Of a stretch of DNA of 64,000 bases, positions 1-8,234 are shown in pieces; position 1 is the stretch's first letter; each line of letters opens with the position of its first letter. The translations under genes were made by a program, and so were the position numbers. Under the pieces are notes generated by a model, which worked only from the letters and a program-made list of their open reading frames with translations, was not told the DNA's origin and ran no database searches. Source of the stretch: Arthrobacter sp. FW306-2-2C-D06B (lineage in GTDB: Bacteria > Actinomycetota > Actinomycetes > Actinomycetales > Micrococcaceae); contig NZ_CP084560.1 of NCBI RefSeq assembly GCF_021789175.1, positions 2,170,001 through 2,234,000 on the forward strand. The letters are read 5' to 3'.

Positions 1-813
1 GGCGATGCTGAGCTGGGCCATGGTCAGTCCGGCCTCTTCCGCGATCGGTTTGAGCTTCTGGACGCCGGTCAGGACCTCGTTGGACATCCAACGCTTGATC
101 ATCTGCGCTCCGCCCTTGGCGTCGGTGGCGCGGCTGCCCTCGGGAGCAGGTTTTCCGGGCTGGTATTTGCCGCTCAGGACGCCCTGGGCCATGGGGGACC
201 ACACGATCTGGGAGAGTCCGAGTTCTTCCGACGCCGGGACCACTTCGGACTCGATGACCCTCCAGAGCATCGAGTACTGCGGCTGGTTGGATATCAGCTG
301 GAATCCCAGATCTTTGGCCAGTGAGTGGCCGTCACGGATCTGCTCCACTGTCCATTCGCTCACGCCGATGTACAGGGCTTTGCCTTGCCGCACGATGTCC
401 GCGAAGGCCTGCATGGTTTCTTCCAGCGGGGTCTCGAAATCGTAGCGGTGGGCCTGGTAGAGGTCCACGTAATCAGTCTGCAGGCGCCTGAGGGAGCCGT
501 TGATGGATTCCATGATGTGCTTGCGGGAGAGCCCGAGATCGTTGTGGCCCTTGGGCCCGGTGGGACCGAATACCTTCGTGAAGATCTCCAGGGATTCCCG
601 GCGTTCGCCGTTCAGGGCGTTGCCGAGGACGGTCTCGGCCGCAGTGTTGGCATAGACATCGGCCGTGTCGAAGGTGCTGATTCCGGCGTCGAGCGCTGCC
701 CGGACGCATGCGGTGGCGGTGTCGTTCTCGACCTGGGAGCCGTGGGTCAGCCAGTTGCCGAACGTGATTTCCGAGATCTTGAAGCCGGAGTTGCCAAGGT
801 ACCTGAATTCCAT
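1..813 (-). CDS. Aldo/keto reductase, 3' end beyond window
   Basis: NAD(P)H-dependent aldo/keto reductase with a TIM-barrel fold, related to the Kv-beta/YghZ group. The ATG at 813 opens with MEFRYLGNSGF, a normal N terminus for the family. The catalytic tetrad is visible: Asp and Tyr in FDTADVYAN, Lys in FTKVFGP, His in YQAHRYD. The barrel continues through SNQPQYSML and WSPMAQGVLSGKY. The reading frame runs off the left edge after 271 codons, so roughly the last 50-60 residues are missing. It is divergent from another aldo/keto reductase at 1034. Substrate unknown. Confidence 0.93.
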   Translation of the reverse strand, partial: MEFRYLGNSGFKISEITFGNWLTHGSQVENDTATACVRAALDAGISTFDTADVYANTAAETVLGNALNGERRESLEIFTKVFGPTGPKGHNDLGLSRKHIMESINGSLRRLQTDYVDLYQAHRYDFETPLEETMQAFADIVRQGKALYIGVSEWTVEQIRDGHSLAKDLGFQLISNQPQYSMLWRVIESEVVPASEELGLSQIVWSPMAQGVLSGKYQPGKPAPEGSRATDAKGGAQMIKRWMSNEVLTGVQKLKPIAEEAGLTMAQLSIA

Positions 814-1033
814 TTTTACTGACGCGCTTTCTCTTGTTCGTGAAGTCGGTCGTGTGGCGGCAACCCGGGCCCTGACCACGTCGTTCCATGAGCGGACCCT
901 GTGCCGGTAGCCGTTTCGAGACTACGCGTCCGACAGCCTCTTTCGACCCGGCGTGGCTGGCCCTGCGGGTCCTAGGATCAGCTAGCCCCCTTCCATGCGG
1001 ACGGGGCCGTTGTGCCGTGGTTATAGTCGAACG

Positions 1034-2017
1034 ATGAAGCAGCGAGTATTGGGCAAGACAGGGCGGTCTGTCTCCGTTGTGGGGCTGGGCACATGGCAGC
1101 TAGGTGCCGACTGGGGAAACGTGGATCCGAAGGAAGCCAACGACATCCTGGAAGCCGCAGTGGACTCCGGGGTGACGTTTTTTGATACGGCGGATGTCTA
1201 CGGCGACGGACAAAGCGAGCAAACCATCGGGGCGTACCTCGCTGCCAACCGTGGACTGGACATCATGGTCGCCACCAAAATCGGGCGGCGGATGGAACAG
1301 AAACCGGAGAACTACACACTGGCCAACTTCCGGCAGTGGGTTGACCGTTCCCGGCGGAACCTCCAGACGGAGTGCCTGGACCTCGTCCAGCTGCATTGTC
1401 CTCCCACCCCGGTTTACAGCCGCCCGGAAGTCTACGATGCGCTGGAGACGCTCGTCAGTGAAGGCGCGATCAAGGACTACGGTGTCAGCGTTGAGCGGAC
1501 CGATGAAGCACTCGAGGCCATCAAGCACGGCGCGGTCACCGTCCAGATCATTCTGAACGCCTTCAGACTCAAACCCCTGGATGAGGTCCTGCCCGCGGCC
1601 AAGGACGCAGGAGTCGGCATCATCGCCAGGGTCCCTCTGGCCTCCGGCCTGCTCTCGGGCAAGTACTCCAAGGACACAGTATTTGCCGAAAATGACCACC
1701 GGAAATACAACCGGAACGGTGCAGCATTCGACGTCGGAGAGACCTTCTCTGGAGTCGACTTTGAACAGGGCCTCAAAGCGGTTGAAGAATTCAAAAAGCT
1801 TGTCCCGCCCGGAGCAACGACGGCCCAAGCGGCCATCGCCTGGATCGCGGCACAAGACGGGGTCAGCACTGTCATACCAGGGGCCCGAAACCCCGAACAA
1901 GCCCGCTCCAACGCCGCCACCACCCAAATACTGGACCACCTGGGCCCGGACTTTGAGAACAGCGTCAGGGAAATCTACGACACGTACTTCCGCGAGACGA
2001 TCCATCCTCTCTGGTAA
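1034..2017 (+). CDS. Aldo/keto reductase
   Basis: Cytosolic NADPH-dependent oxidoreductase of 327 aa. The tetrad is present (FFDTADVYG, VATKIGRR, VQLHCPP), as is the late cofactor-binding segment GVSTVIPGARNPEQ. The ATG at 1034 was preferred to an in-frame GTG at 995 because MKQRVLGKTGRSV matches the usual N terminus. It is divergent from the aldo/keto reductase at 1-813; the 220-bp gap must hold both promoters. Likely role is reduction of reactive aldehydes or sugar-derived ketones, but the substrate cannot be read from the sequence. Confidence 0.93.
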   Translation: MKQRVLGKTGRSVSVVGLGTWQLGADWGNVDPKEANDILEAAVDSGVTFFDTADVYGDGQSEQTIGAYLAANRGLDIMVATKIGRRMEQKPENYTLANFRQWVDRSRRNLQTECLDLVQLHCPPTPVYSRPEVYDALETLVSEGAIKDYGVSVERTDEALEAIKHGAVTVQIILNAFRLKPLDEVLPAAKDAGVGIIARVPLASGLLSGKYSKDTVFAENDHRKYNRNGAAFDVGETFSGVDFEQGLKAVEEFKKLVPPGATTAQAAIAWIAAQDGVSTVIPGARNPEQARSNAATTQILDHLGPDFENSVREIYDTYFRETIHPLW

Positions 2018-2034
2018 ACCCCGGAAAGCCATGT

Positions 2035-2057
2035 CCTTTCGGCCCACCCCCGAAGGG
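2035..2057 (+). terminator. Possible intrinsic terminator
   Basis: CCTTTCGG and CCGAAGGG form an 8-bp stem (one G-U pair) around a 7-nt loop, 17 nt after the stop of the aldo/keto reductase. There is no long T tract, as is common in actinobacteria. Confidence 0.4.
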
Positions 2058-2152
2058 CCGCGGCCGCGCCCGCCGGCTGATCGTTCAACGGTCCTGCGTC
2101 GGAATGCTCGGGGCAAGTTACCGGTAGTCAGGGACGACGATAGGGTTGGTGA

Positions 2153-2584
2153 ATGAGCGCACCGGACACCACACACGACTGGCGGCCCCTGTGGGCACGG
2201 CTCAACGAAGGCGAGGAAACACTTCCCGTCGGCGTCCTGATGACCGCCCCGCCGGGCGAGGTCAACAGCGCGCCGCCGCTGGAGTCCGAGTTCGGCGTGT
2301 TCGAGGCGCCCTTGGAGGATTACGACGTCGTGGAGCTGACCCGCTTCGACCGCCCCATGGCGCGGGGCCGGGTGGCGTTCGGCAATGGATTCGCTGTGGT
2401 GGGCCCGGTGCGTGCGGTGGACGGCGACGCTGTGGCGCCCGATCACGAGGCCGTGGTTCTGGCCCGCCTGGCGGAGGAAGCCTTCGTCGAGGGCGCGGAT
2501 GTTGTCTATGCGCCCGTGGACGCCGGGGCGGCGGACCGGTACGAGGCCGTCGGCTGGACTCGGGCGGGCGAACTGGCCCCCTAA
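2153..2584 (+). CDS. Hypothetical protein, GNAT-like C terminus
   Basis: Protein of 143 aa with strong GC3 bias and an acidic composition. I do not recognise a named family. The C-terminal segment VVYAPVDAGAADRYEAVGW resembles the end of GNAT acetyltransferase domains, where a Tyr and 'GF/GW' close the fold. It lacks a clear acetyl-CoA pyrophosphate loop (R/QxxGxG/A), so catalytic activity is doubtful. Short gap to a small hairpin at the stop codon; the next gene (tspO) is convergent. Confidence 0.7.
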   Translation: MSAPDTTHDWRPLWARLNEGEETLPVGVLMTAPPGEVNSAPPLESEFGVFEAPLEDYDVVELTRFDRPMARGRVAFGNGFAVVGPVRAVDGDAVAPDHEAVVLARLAEEAFVEGADVVYAPVDAGAADRYEAVGWTRAGELAP

Positions 2585-2597
2585 GAGGGTGCCTCTT
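2583..2597 (+). terminator. Small hairpin at the stop codon
   Basis: AAGAGG-GTG-CCTCTT is a perfect 6-bp stem overlapping the TAA stop and followed by TCC. It sits between convergent genes. Weak but plausible terminator. Confidence 0.35.
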
Positions 2598-2648
2598 TCC
2601 TAGGTGTTGGGCAAGATGCGACTCGCAAAAGGGCTTGGCCGGGCATTG

Positions 2649-3197
2649 TCAATTGTTGGCTGCGGCATAGAAGTTCAGGCTGGCCGAGAACACGATCCAG
2701 GAAATATAGGGCAGCATGAGCAGTCCGGCTGTTGTGTTTATGGGACCGAAGAGGATGACGGTGGCTGCCACGGTCATCGCCAGTGCGGCGATGAGGAGGA
2801 GGGCCAGCCATAGTGCGGTGTCGCCCCATACGGGGTACATGCCGAAGAAGGTGGGTGCCCACGCCAGATTGAGCGCCATTTGGATACCGTACGCCGTCAT
2901 GGCTGCGCGGGTTTTGGCTGACCTTTGGCGCCAGACCAGCCAGGAAGCGACAGCCATCGCGGTGTACAGCATCGTCCAGACCGAACCAAAAACCCAGCCC
3001 GGCGGCGTCCAGGGCGCTTTGTTTGCCGTCGCGTACCAGCCGGAGGCGTTGCCAAGGATGGCCGCGGACCCCAGCAAAGAGACCGTGCAGGAGAGAGCTA
3101 GAAATCCCAAAAGTGCCGTGACTTCGCGCGCGAAACCCATCCGGGCGGTCGTAGGCGGCCCGCTCGTCTGTTGGGGTTCAGCCGACACTTGGTCCAC
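2649..3197 (-). CDS. tspO: TspO/MBR family tryptophan-rich protein
   Basis: Five-helix membrane protein of the TspO/peripheral benzodiazepine receptor family (182 aa), implicated in porphyrin/tetrapyrrole binding and stress responses. Visible signatures are the Trp/Pro-rich loop PWTPPGWVFGSVWTMLY, the LNLAWAPTFFG helix and the last helix LMLPYISWIVFSASLN. The N-terminal 20 residues are polar and longer than in minimal TspO. It lies 4 nt after the stop of the upstream kinase gene on the same strand, so the two are probably cotranscribed. Confidence 0.94.
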   Translation of the reverse strand: MDQVSAEPQQTSGPPTTARMGFAREVTALLGFLALSCTVSLLGSAAILGNASGWYATANKAPWTPPGWVFGSVWTMLYTAMAVASWLVWRQRSAKTRAAMTAYGIQMALNLAWAPTFFGMYPVWGDTALWLALLLIAALAMTVAATVILFGPINTTAGLLMLPYISWIVFSASLNFYAAANN

Positions 3198-3201
3198 TTG
3201 G

Positions 3202-4569
3202 TTACGCCTGTGCCAGGTCCCGGCTTTCGAGGCGAAGTTCCAGTTCGCTGGTAACCAGCCCAGCCAGGTCCTCCAGGGTTGCCCGGTCAGCCGCGGACAT
3301 TGTTCGCGGGACTGTGTCGAGTATGCACATGGTTCCGAGGTTGTACCCCTCGCGGGTCTTCAGGGGAGCCCCGGCGTAGAATCCGAGGCCCAAATCTCCG
3401 GCGACGAGGGGATTGGAGAGTGTCCGGGGGTCTTCCGGGGCATTCTCCACGACCCAGACCTCTCCCTGCAGGATGGCTGAGGCGCACAGGCCCGGGTCCC
3501 TGGGAATTTCCTCGGCTGCGATGCCGTGGTGGGACTTGAACCAGATGCGGTCGTGGTCGACGATGCTGACGATTGCTATCGGTACGTTGAATAGCCTGGC
3601 TGCCAAGGCGGTGATTCTGTCGAACGCGCCGTCGGGCGGCGTGTCCAGTATCCGGTATTGGTGCACGTTGGCCATACGGGCGGTTTCGTCGTCGGGAATG
3701 ATGGAGGGGTTCACTTTGTGTCTGCCCCGGCGTGCGGAGGCCTGATCGAATAATGCCTTGGATGCTTCGCGAGCTGTGGGTCGTTTCAGTGGGTCGGCGG
3801 CGGTCATGGCAGCCAGGAGTGTCTTCCAGTCCTGATCCATGTCTTCCGGCATGGGAGGATCCCGGATCAGCCGGGCCACGGCGCTCTGGATCGGGTCCCC
3901 GGGAAAGGCGACCTGTCCGGTCAGGCTCTCAAGCAGGACCAGGCCGAGGGAGTAGACATCGCTGGCGGAAGTGACGGGTTCGGCCCGGGCTTGTTCCGGG
4001 CTGAGGTAGGCTGCGGTCCCCAGGAACCCGCCGTCGGTGTCTTCCGGGGTTTCCGAGATCTGCGCGATACCGAAATCGGTGAGCTTCGCGCGTATCCTCG
4101 CGGCGTCCTGATGGTAGTCAAGGATCATGATGTTGCCCGGTTTGACGTCCCGGTGGACCACGCCGTTGCCGTGGATGTAGGCCAAAGCGTCCGCGATGTC
4201 GTGCCCGATCTGCGCCGTGTGGCGCGGCCCGAGGGCTCCCTTGATCAGATACTCCTTCAAGTCCGGGCCTTCGATGAGTTCCATCACCAGATAGACACGT
4301 GGCTCCCCGGATCCGTTGCGGTCAACCCCGGCATCGAGGAGGGTGACCAAGCCGGGGTGGTTCATGCGGGCAAGGATCTTTACTTCATCGTCATCCATGG
4401 ACGCCGTCCCGCCGTCGCGGGCCGGTTTCCTGATGATTTTGACTGCCACATCGCGCCCAAGAAAGTCATCCGCGGCCCGGTAGACGATGGCCATCGCCCC
4501 GGACCCGATGCGCTCGATCAGGCGGTATCTGCCCCCGAGGTATGCATCACCGTCGGTCTGTTGTTTCAT
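3202..4569 (-). CDS. Ser/Thr protein kinase with C-terminal GAF domain
   Basis: Soluble Hanks-type kinase of 455 aa. Residues 14-280 form the kinase domain: Gly-rich loop GSGAMAIVY (22-30), VAVK lysine 44, catalytic HRDVKPGN (139-146), DFG (165-167), and SPEQ with SDVYSLG. Residues about 296-450 form a GAF domain starting at ANVHQYRILDT. No transmembrane segment or PASTA repeat follows, unlike PknB-type kinases, so sensing is probably by the GAF domain (small ligand or redox/light cofactor). The ATG at 4569 was chosen over upstream in-frame codons (to 4734) because the kinase fold starts here and a GTAAGGG sequence precedes it. Probable operon with tspO. Confidence 0.93.
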   Translation of the reverse strand: MKQQTDGDAYLGGRYRLIERIGSGAMAIVYRAADDFLGRDVAVKIIRKPARDGGTASMDDDEVKILARMNHPGLVTLLDAGVDRNGSGEPRVYLVMELIEGPDLKEYLIKGALGPRHTAQIGHDIADALAYIHGNGVVHRDVKPGNIMILDYHQDAARIRAKLTDFGIAQISETPEDTDGGFLGTAAYLSPEQARAEPVTSASDVYSLGLVLLESLTGQVAFPGDPIQSAVARLIRDPPMPEDMDQDWKTLLAAMTAADPLKRPTAREASKALFDQASARRGRHKVNPSIIPDDETARMANVHQYRILDTPPDGAFDRITALAARLFNVPIAIVSIVDHDRIWFKSHHGIAAEEIPRDPGLCASAILQGEVWVVENAPEDPRTLSNPLVAGDLGLGFYAGAPLKTREGYNLGTMCILDTVPRTMSAADRATLEDLAGLVTSELELRLESRDLAQA

Positions 4570-4810
4570 GCAGCAACCCTTACTTTCCTGGACCGCAGGA
4601 GACGGGGCCCCGAACCGGGGCATTGAGGAAGATTCCGGTTCCGTTGGCGTTAGCGCCGTCGGACACCGACTGGAAAGCCATATCGGTCGCGGGAGCGAAC
4701 CCGGCCTCAGGCTGAAAGTTGGCAAAGCCTTCACAGTCCTCCGCGATATCCCGGAGGGCTGTGAGGTGCGCGTCTAACGACTCGCCTTATATGGCTTGGC
4801 GGTTGGACCT

Positions 4811-4957
4811 TTATACGCGTGACCTGCCGCGGATGAAGTGGAAGATCAGAACGACGACGGCGACGACCAGAAGCAGGTGAATGAGCCCGCCGCCGATATT
4901 GCCGATAAAGCCGAGAAGCCAGAGAACGGCGATAATGATGGCTATCCAAAGCAACAT
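4811..4957 (-). CDS. Small lmo0937-type membrane protein
   Basis: 48-aa two-helix membrane protein beginning MLLWIAIIIAVLWLLGFIG, with a Gly-rich turn (GNIGGG) and ending FIRGRSRV. This matches the lmo0937 family of tiny stress-associated membrane proteins. The ATG at 4957 has a textbook AAGGAGACTCAC ribosome binding site. A copy of the recurrent 18-bp palindrome lies 54 bp upstream (5011-5028), which ties it to the stress genes elsewhere in the window. Confidence 0.88.
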   Translation of the reverse strand: MLLWIAIIIAVLWLLGFIGNIGGGLIHLLLVVAVVVLIFHFIRGRSRV

Positions 4958-5010
4958 GTGAGTCTCCTTGTTTGTGTGTGTGCCCTGGCCGACGGCCTGA
5001 GGCATTCATT

Positions 5011-5028
5011 GATAAGCATACTTACTAG
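5011..5028. promoter_or_regulatory. 18-bp palindromic operator, copy 1
   Basis: On the minus strand it reads CTAGTAAGTATGCTTATC, matching the consensus ATAGTAAGYATGCTTAYC found eight times in the window. It is 54 bp before the start of the small membrane protein at 4957. Confidence 0.65.
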
Positions 5029-5119
5029 TTGGTGGATCGGTGCGGTTTTTCCATTTGGAAGCCGCACCGGCACCGCAGAACCGGGTTCTGAGGTAGGCCT
5101 CGAGATGGCGCTCATCGGA

Positions 5120-5389
5120 TCAGGCCAGGGCCGGGCAGCTTGCCAGAATGTAGTCGGCGGCGGCCGGTCCCGTCATGGCCAGCCCGTTGCCGGCGGGATG
5201 GATGCCTTTGGTCCTCAGTGCTGCCCAAAAAAGGCTCTCGGGGTGCGGTGCCGACTGTTGCAGCCAACACCAGCTCGTGTACAGGCCGTAAAGGCAATCC
5301 CGACCGAGAGCCGAGTCCGACCGGTCGTTGGTGTCGATGGTGGCTTCTGCAAGGAATTGGTCGAAGTGGAAATTTGCCGTTTTAGCCAT
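5120..5389 (-). CDS. Hypothetical protein, 89 aa
   Basis: Short soluble protein with balanced composition and good codon bias. Segments such as SLFWAAL and LAMTGPAAADYILASCPAL look like a conserved small cytosolic protein; I believe relatives occur in Arthrobacter but cannot name a family. The ATG at 5389 is preceded by AAAGGGCCCACC. It is divergent from tetR at 5720 across a 330-bp gap. Confidence 0.62.
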   Translation of the reverse strand: MAKTANFHFDQFLAEATIDTNDRSDSALGRDCLYGLYTSWCWLQQSAPHPESLFWAALRTKGIHPAGNGLAMTGPAAADYILASCPALA

Positions 5390-5546
5390 GGTGGGCCCTT
5401 TGTCGCGAGTGCGCTGTGTGCTGCCATGTGGCTATAGCAGCTGAGCCCCAATGCGTGCACGTGGCACTGAAGCGGCCACCCGGTTCTGTGGAACTCTGCG
5501 GTTCGGGCGGCCTGTGCGTTGTGCGCAGCCACGGGTTTCCGAAACG

Positions 5547-5573
5547 GGGTGCACGGCCCGTGGCCGTGCACCC
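5547..5573. repeat. Perfect 12-bp inverted repeat
   Basis: GGGTGCACGGCC-CGT-GGCCGTGCACCC: twelve perfectly paired bases with a 3-nt loop. It lies in the 330-bp gap (5390-5719) between divergent genes, where a terminator is not expected. Apart from this hairpin and the putative TetR operator I see no gene in the gap. Confidence 0.8.
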
Positions 5574-5613
5574 AAATCCGCTTCGTGAACCCTGTGTAGA
5601 AACTTGCCTACGA

Positions 5614-5637
5614 TGTAGACTTTACGCGTAGACTACA
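5614..5637. promoter_or_regulatory. Putative TetR operator
   Basis: A 24-bp imperfect palindrome beginning TGTAGACT and ending AGACTACA; 8 of 12 symmetric base pairs match. It is 82 bp before the TetR start codon at 5720, the usual place for an autoregulatory TetR operator. The ligand and any other target are unknown. Confidence 0.5.
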
Positions 5638-5719
5638 AAGTAAGCAAGGTTTTCCCGCAGGAACCAGCGATGACGCGATCAGATCAGGATGGAATCCCGT
5701 GCCGCCCCCAAAGAGTCCC

Positions 5720-6427
5720 ATGAGTTCTTCCCCCGCCGGCGAGAACGCCGCCGGGCAGAAATCCAAGCTGAGCCGCGACCTCGTCCTCACCGCCGCCCTT
5801 GCACTCGTCGATGCGGAAGGACTCGACGCGCTCACCATGCGCCGCCTAGGTCAGGAACTAGGCCGGGACCCGATGAGTCTCTACCGGTACGCCGCCAATC
5901 GTGCCGCGCTCCTGGACGGAGTGACAGAGCTGGTCCTGAAGGAGCTTTCCATCTTCCCGGACCGCCCGGACTGGCAGGCACAGCTCCGGCAGATTGCCCA
6001 TGACCTGCGCCTGCTGGCGCTGCGGCACCCCAACGTCGTGCCATTGCTCGTGACCCGCCCGCTGTCGACGCCCTTGGGCCTGCGCCCCCTGGGCACACTG
6101 CGCCCGCTTGAGCAGATCCTCTCGTTGCTGATCGACGCCGGCTTCGCTCCGGCCGACGCGCTGCACATCTACCGGGCCTACTACGGGTTCCTCTACGGCC
6201 ACATACTCAATGAGCTCCAGGAATTCATCGTGGATCCGGACGAAAACGAAGCACTGCTCCGCCTTGGCCTGCACCGCCTGCCCGCGAAGGAATTTCCCCG
6301 CCTCCGCGCGCTAGGCCCGGTTCTTGCGGACTACGACGGCGAGGCCGAACTGGACCAGGGCATCAGCATCCTGCTCGCCGGACTCGCAGCACCCCTCATC
6401 GGCGAGAAGGCCACCCCAAAGCAGTGA
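5720..6427 (+). CDS. TetR/AcrR family transcriptional regulator
   Basis: One-component repressor of 235 aa. The N-terminal helix-turn-helix is clear (LVDAEGLDALTMRRLGQELG then DPMSLYRYAANRAALLDGV). The rest fits the TetR C-terminal all-helical ligand domain of the tetracycline-repressor type. The ATG at 5720 (MSSSPAGEN) is preferred over an in-frame GTG at 5699 that has no ribosome site. It probably represses itself through the palindrome at 5614-5637 and may control the divergent gene at 5389. Confidence 0.92.
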   Translation: MSSSPAGENAAGQKSKLSRDLVLTAALALVDAEGLDALTMRRLGQELGRDPMSLYRYAANRAALLDGVTELVLKELSIFPDRPDWQAQLRQIAHDLRLLALRHPNVVPLLVTRPLSTPLGLRPLGTLRPLEQILSLLIDAGFAPADALHIYRAYYGFLYGHILNELQEFIVDPDENEALLRLGLHRLPAKEFPRLRALGPVLADYDGEAELDQGISILLAGLAAPLIGEKATPKQ

Positions 6428-6578
6428 CCAGGAGACAGCCGCAGGATGAGATGCCTGGATCCGGCACGGCTGGACCGAGGGGCAGGCTCGACGGCGCCAG
6501 GTAGCCAGACAGCCCGGCCTTGATCAGCGGAAACTCCCTGTCAACAGGCCAACCCAGGACGAGCTACGTAGTTGCGAC

Positions 6579-6968
6579 TCACCCTGGATTCGGATTGTTG
6601 TGTGTTTTTCGAATTTTCCGCGCATCGGACCGGAGCTGAATGATCCGTGCTGCACCGGCCGCGGCTACGAGGACGCCTCCGGCTACTGCGGCGATGAACA
6701 ACGCCATGCCCAGGGGGACCGTGGCCGCCAGCCCGAGGAAAAAGACGTTGACCGGCTGCTGGTTCTGCAGGATGAAGATGATCAGCAATATCAGCGCGAG
6801 CAAGCCCACGACGACTGCGGCCCAAACGACGCCGGCACGTGTGGTTCTCGGCTTTGGGGCGGCGAAATCGCCCTGCGCCGCGCCGGCTGGCGGTGAGGTG
6901 GATCCGGACAAGGGGGGACTGCCGGGCTGCGGATCAGGTATTTCGGGTATCGCATGGTTCGAGGTCAT
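6579..6968 (-). CDS. LapA/DUF1049 family membrane protein
   Basis: 129-aa membrane protein: a Pro/Ser-rich cytosolic N terminus (1-45), then two transmembrane helices flanking FILQNQQPVNVFFLGL, the hallmark of LapA/DUF1049 proteins, which take part in lipopolysaccharide assembly in Gram-negatives but are of unknown role in actinobacteria. The C terminus is basic (RKIRKTHNN). It lies 105 bp downstream of yihY on the same strand and may be the last gene of the envelope-stress operon. Confidence 0.85.
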   Translation of the reverse strand: MTSNHAIPEIPDPQPGSPPLSGSTSPPAGAAQGDFAAPKPRTTRAGVVWAAVVVGLLALILLIIFILQNQQPVNVFFLGLAATVPLGMALFIAAVAGGVLVAAAGAARIIQLRSDARKIRKTHNNPNPG

Positions 6969-7073
6969 GGCGGGTCGTCCTTTTGTCGATTTGTTGGCTG
7001 TCTATCAAGCATCGCCCGGGCGGGTCCAGAAGATACGTCGTGCGATTGAGTCCTTGTCCGGTCCCGGGACAGG

Positions 7074-8144
7074 TCAGTCCGCCTCCCGGTTGTGCTGCCC
7101 GCTAAGCCTCTCGCCGTCGACGATGTCTTCTTCTTTGTGTTTCTCGAGTTTCTCGCTGCGCTTGGTTCCGCGGGGCGGGAGCTGGATGGTTTCTTCGGCG
7201 TCGAGTCCTGCCTGCAGTTCCCTCCCGCGTTCCATTTCGGCGTCGAACTCTGCGCCGAACAGGAGGGACATGTTCAATATCCATAACCACAGGAGCATCA
7301 CGATGACACCGCCTATTGCACCGTAGGTCTTGTTGTAGCTGCTGAAGTTTGCCACGTAGAAGCCAAAGCCCAGCGATGCCAGGATGAATGCCAGCAAAGC
7401 GATGAAGGAACCGATGCTCATCCAACGGAACCGCGGCTGCTTCACATTAGGGGTGACGTAGTACAAGACCGCGATGATCAAGACCACCAACAGGACGACG
7501 ACGGGCCATTTTGCGATGCTCCACACCGTCAGGAGGTCCCCGCCAAGGTTGACTGCCCTTCCCACGGCGTCGGCGACGGGTCCGCTGAGCACGAGCATGC
7601 CGGCGATGAGGGCCACGACCATCACCGCGAATACGGTGACACCGAGCATGGTTGCCCGGAGTTTGATGAATCCGCGCCCTTCGTCCACTTCGTAGACGCG
7701 GTTCATGGCCCTGCTGAAGGCTCCCACGTATCCCGACGCCGACCACAGCGCAGCGACGAGACCGAGTACCAGGGCGAAACCGGCCGACGTCGAGGTGGTG
7801 AGCTCCTCGATGGGCTGGCGGATGGTGTCGATAGTGGATCCCGGGGCGATGCCTTGGAGAAGGTCCAGGAGGGCGGACGTGCTCTTTCCTGCCTGCCCGA
7901 AAATGCCGAGGAGGGAGACGAGCGCAAGCAGCGCAGGGAAAAGGGAGAGCACGGCGTAGTAGGTCAGCCCGGCGGCGGCGTCGGGGCACTGGTCCTTGCC
8001 GAACTCTCGGAAGGTCCTCTTGGCTATGTAGGTCCAGGTCGGCTTGGCGATGTCGGAGGGCCTGTCCGGTTTTCTCGCATCATCGGCATCCGGGGCTGTT
8101 GCTGCCTTGGCCTTGCTGCTTTCGGCAGGGCTGTTCGTCGTCAT
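7074..8144 (-). CDS. YihY/virulence factor BrkB family membrane protein
   Basis: 356-aa inner-membrane protein with six predicted helices. Family marks are FGKDQCPDAAAGLTYYAVLSLFPALLAL near the start (polar residues in the first helix) and GAIGGVIVMLLWLWILNMSLLFGAEFDAE late in the protein. Basic, polar tails lie at both ends. The molecular role of the family is unsettled (it is not RNase BN). Located 90 bp downstream of the DUF3618 gene; probably part of the operon that starts at 10206. Confidence 0.92.
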   Translation of the reverse strand: MTTNSPAESSKAKAATAPDADDARKPDRPSDIAKPTWTYIAKRTFREFGKDQCPDAAAGLTYYAVLSLFPALLALVSLLGIFGQAGKSTSALLDLLQGIAPGSTIDTIRQPIEELTTSTSAGFALVLGLVAALWSASGYVGAFSRAMNRVYEVDEGRGFIKLRATMLGVTVFAVMVVALIAGMLVLSGPVADAVGRAVNLGGDLLTVWSIAKWPVVVLLVVLIIAVLYYVTPNVKQPRFRWMSIGSFIALLAFILASLGFGFYVANFSSYNKTYGAIGGVIVMLLWLWILNMSLLFGAEFDAEMERGRELQAGLDAEETIQLPPRGTKRSEKLEKHKEEDIVDGERLSGQHNREAD

Positions 8145-8234
8145 GGATGTCCCTCATTCCAAAGCGGGCCGGAGGCGCGCTGTCCTTTATGCCGTATTGG
8201 CCGGCCAGCACGCCTCCGTGTGGATCCGTGTGGA

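Noticed and set aside
4567..4590. GTAAGGGTTGCT at the kinase start as an operator
   Set aside because: It is the ribosome binding region and has no palindromic arm.
5637..5654. AAAGTAAGCAAGGTTTTC near tetR as another operator copy
   Set aside because: Only one arm matches; 13 of 18 positions agree and the second arm is lost.
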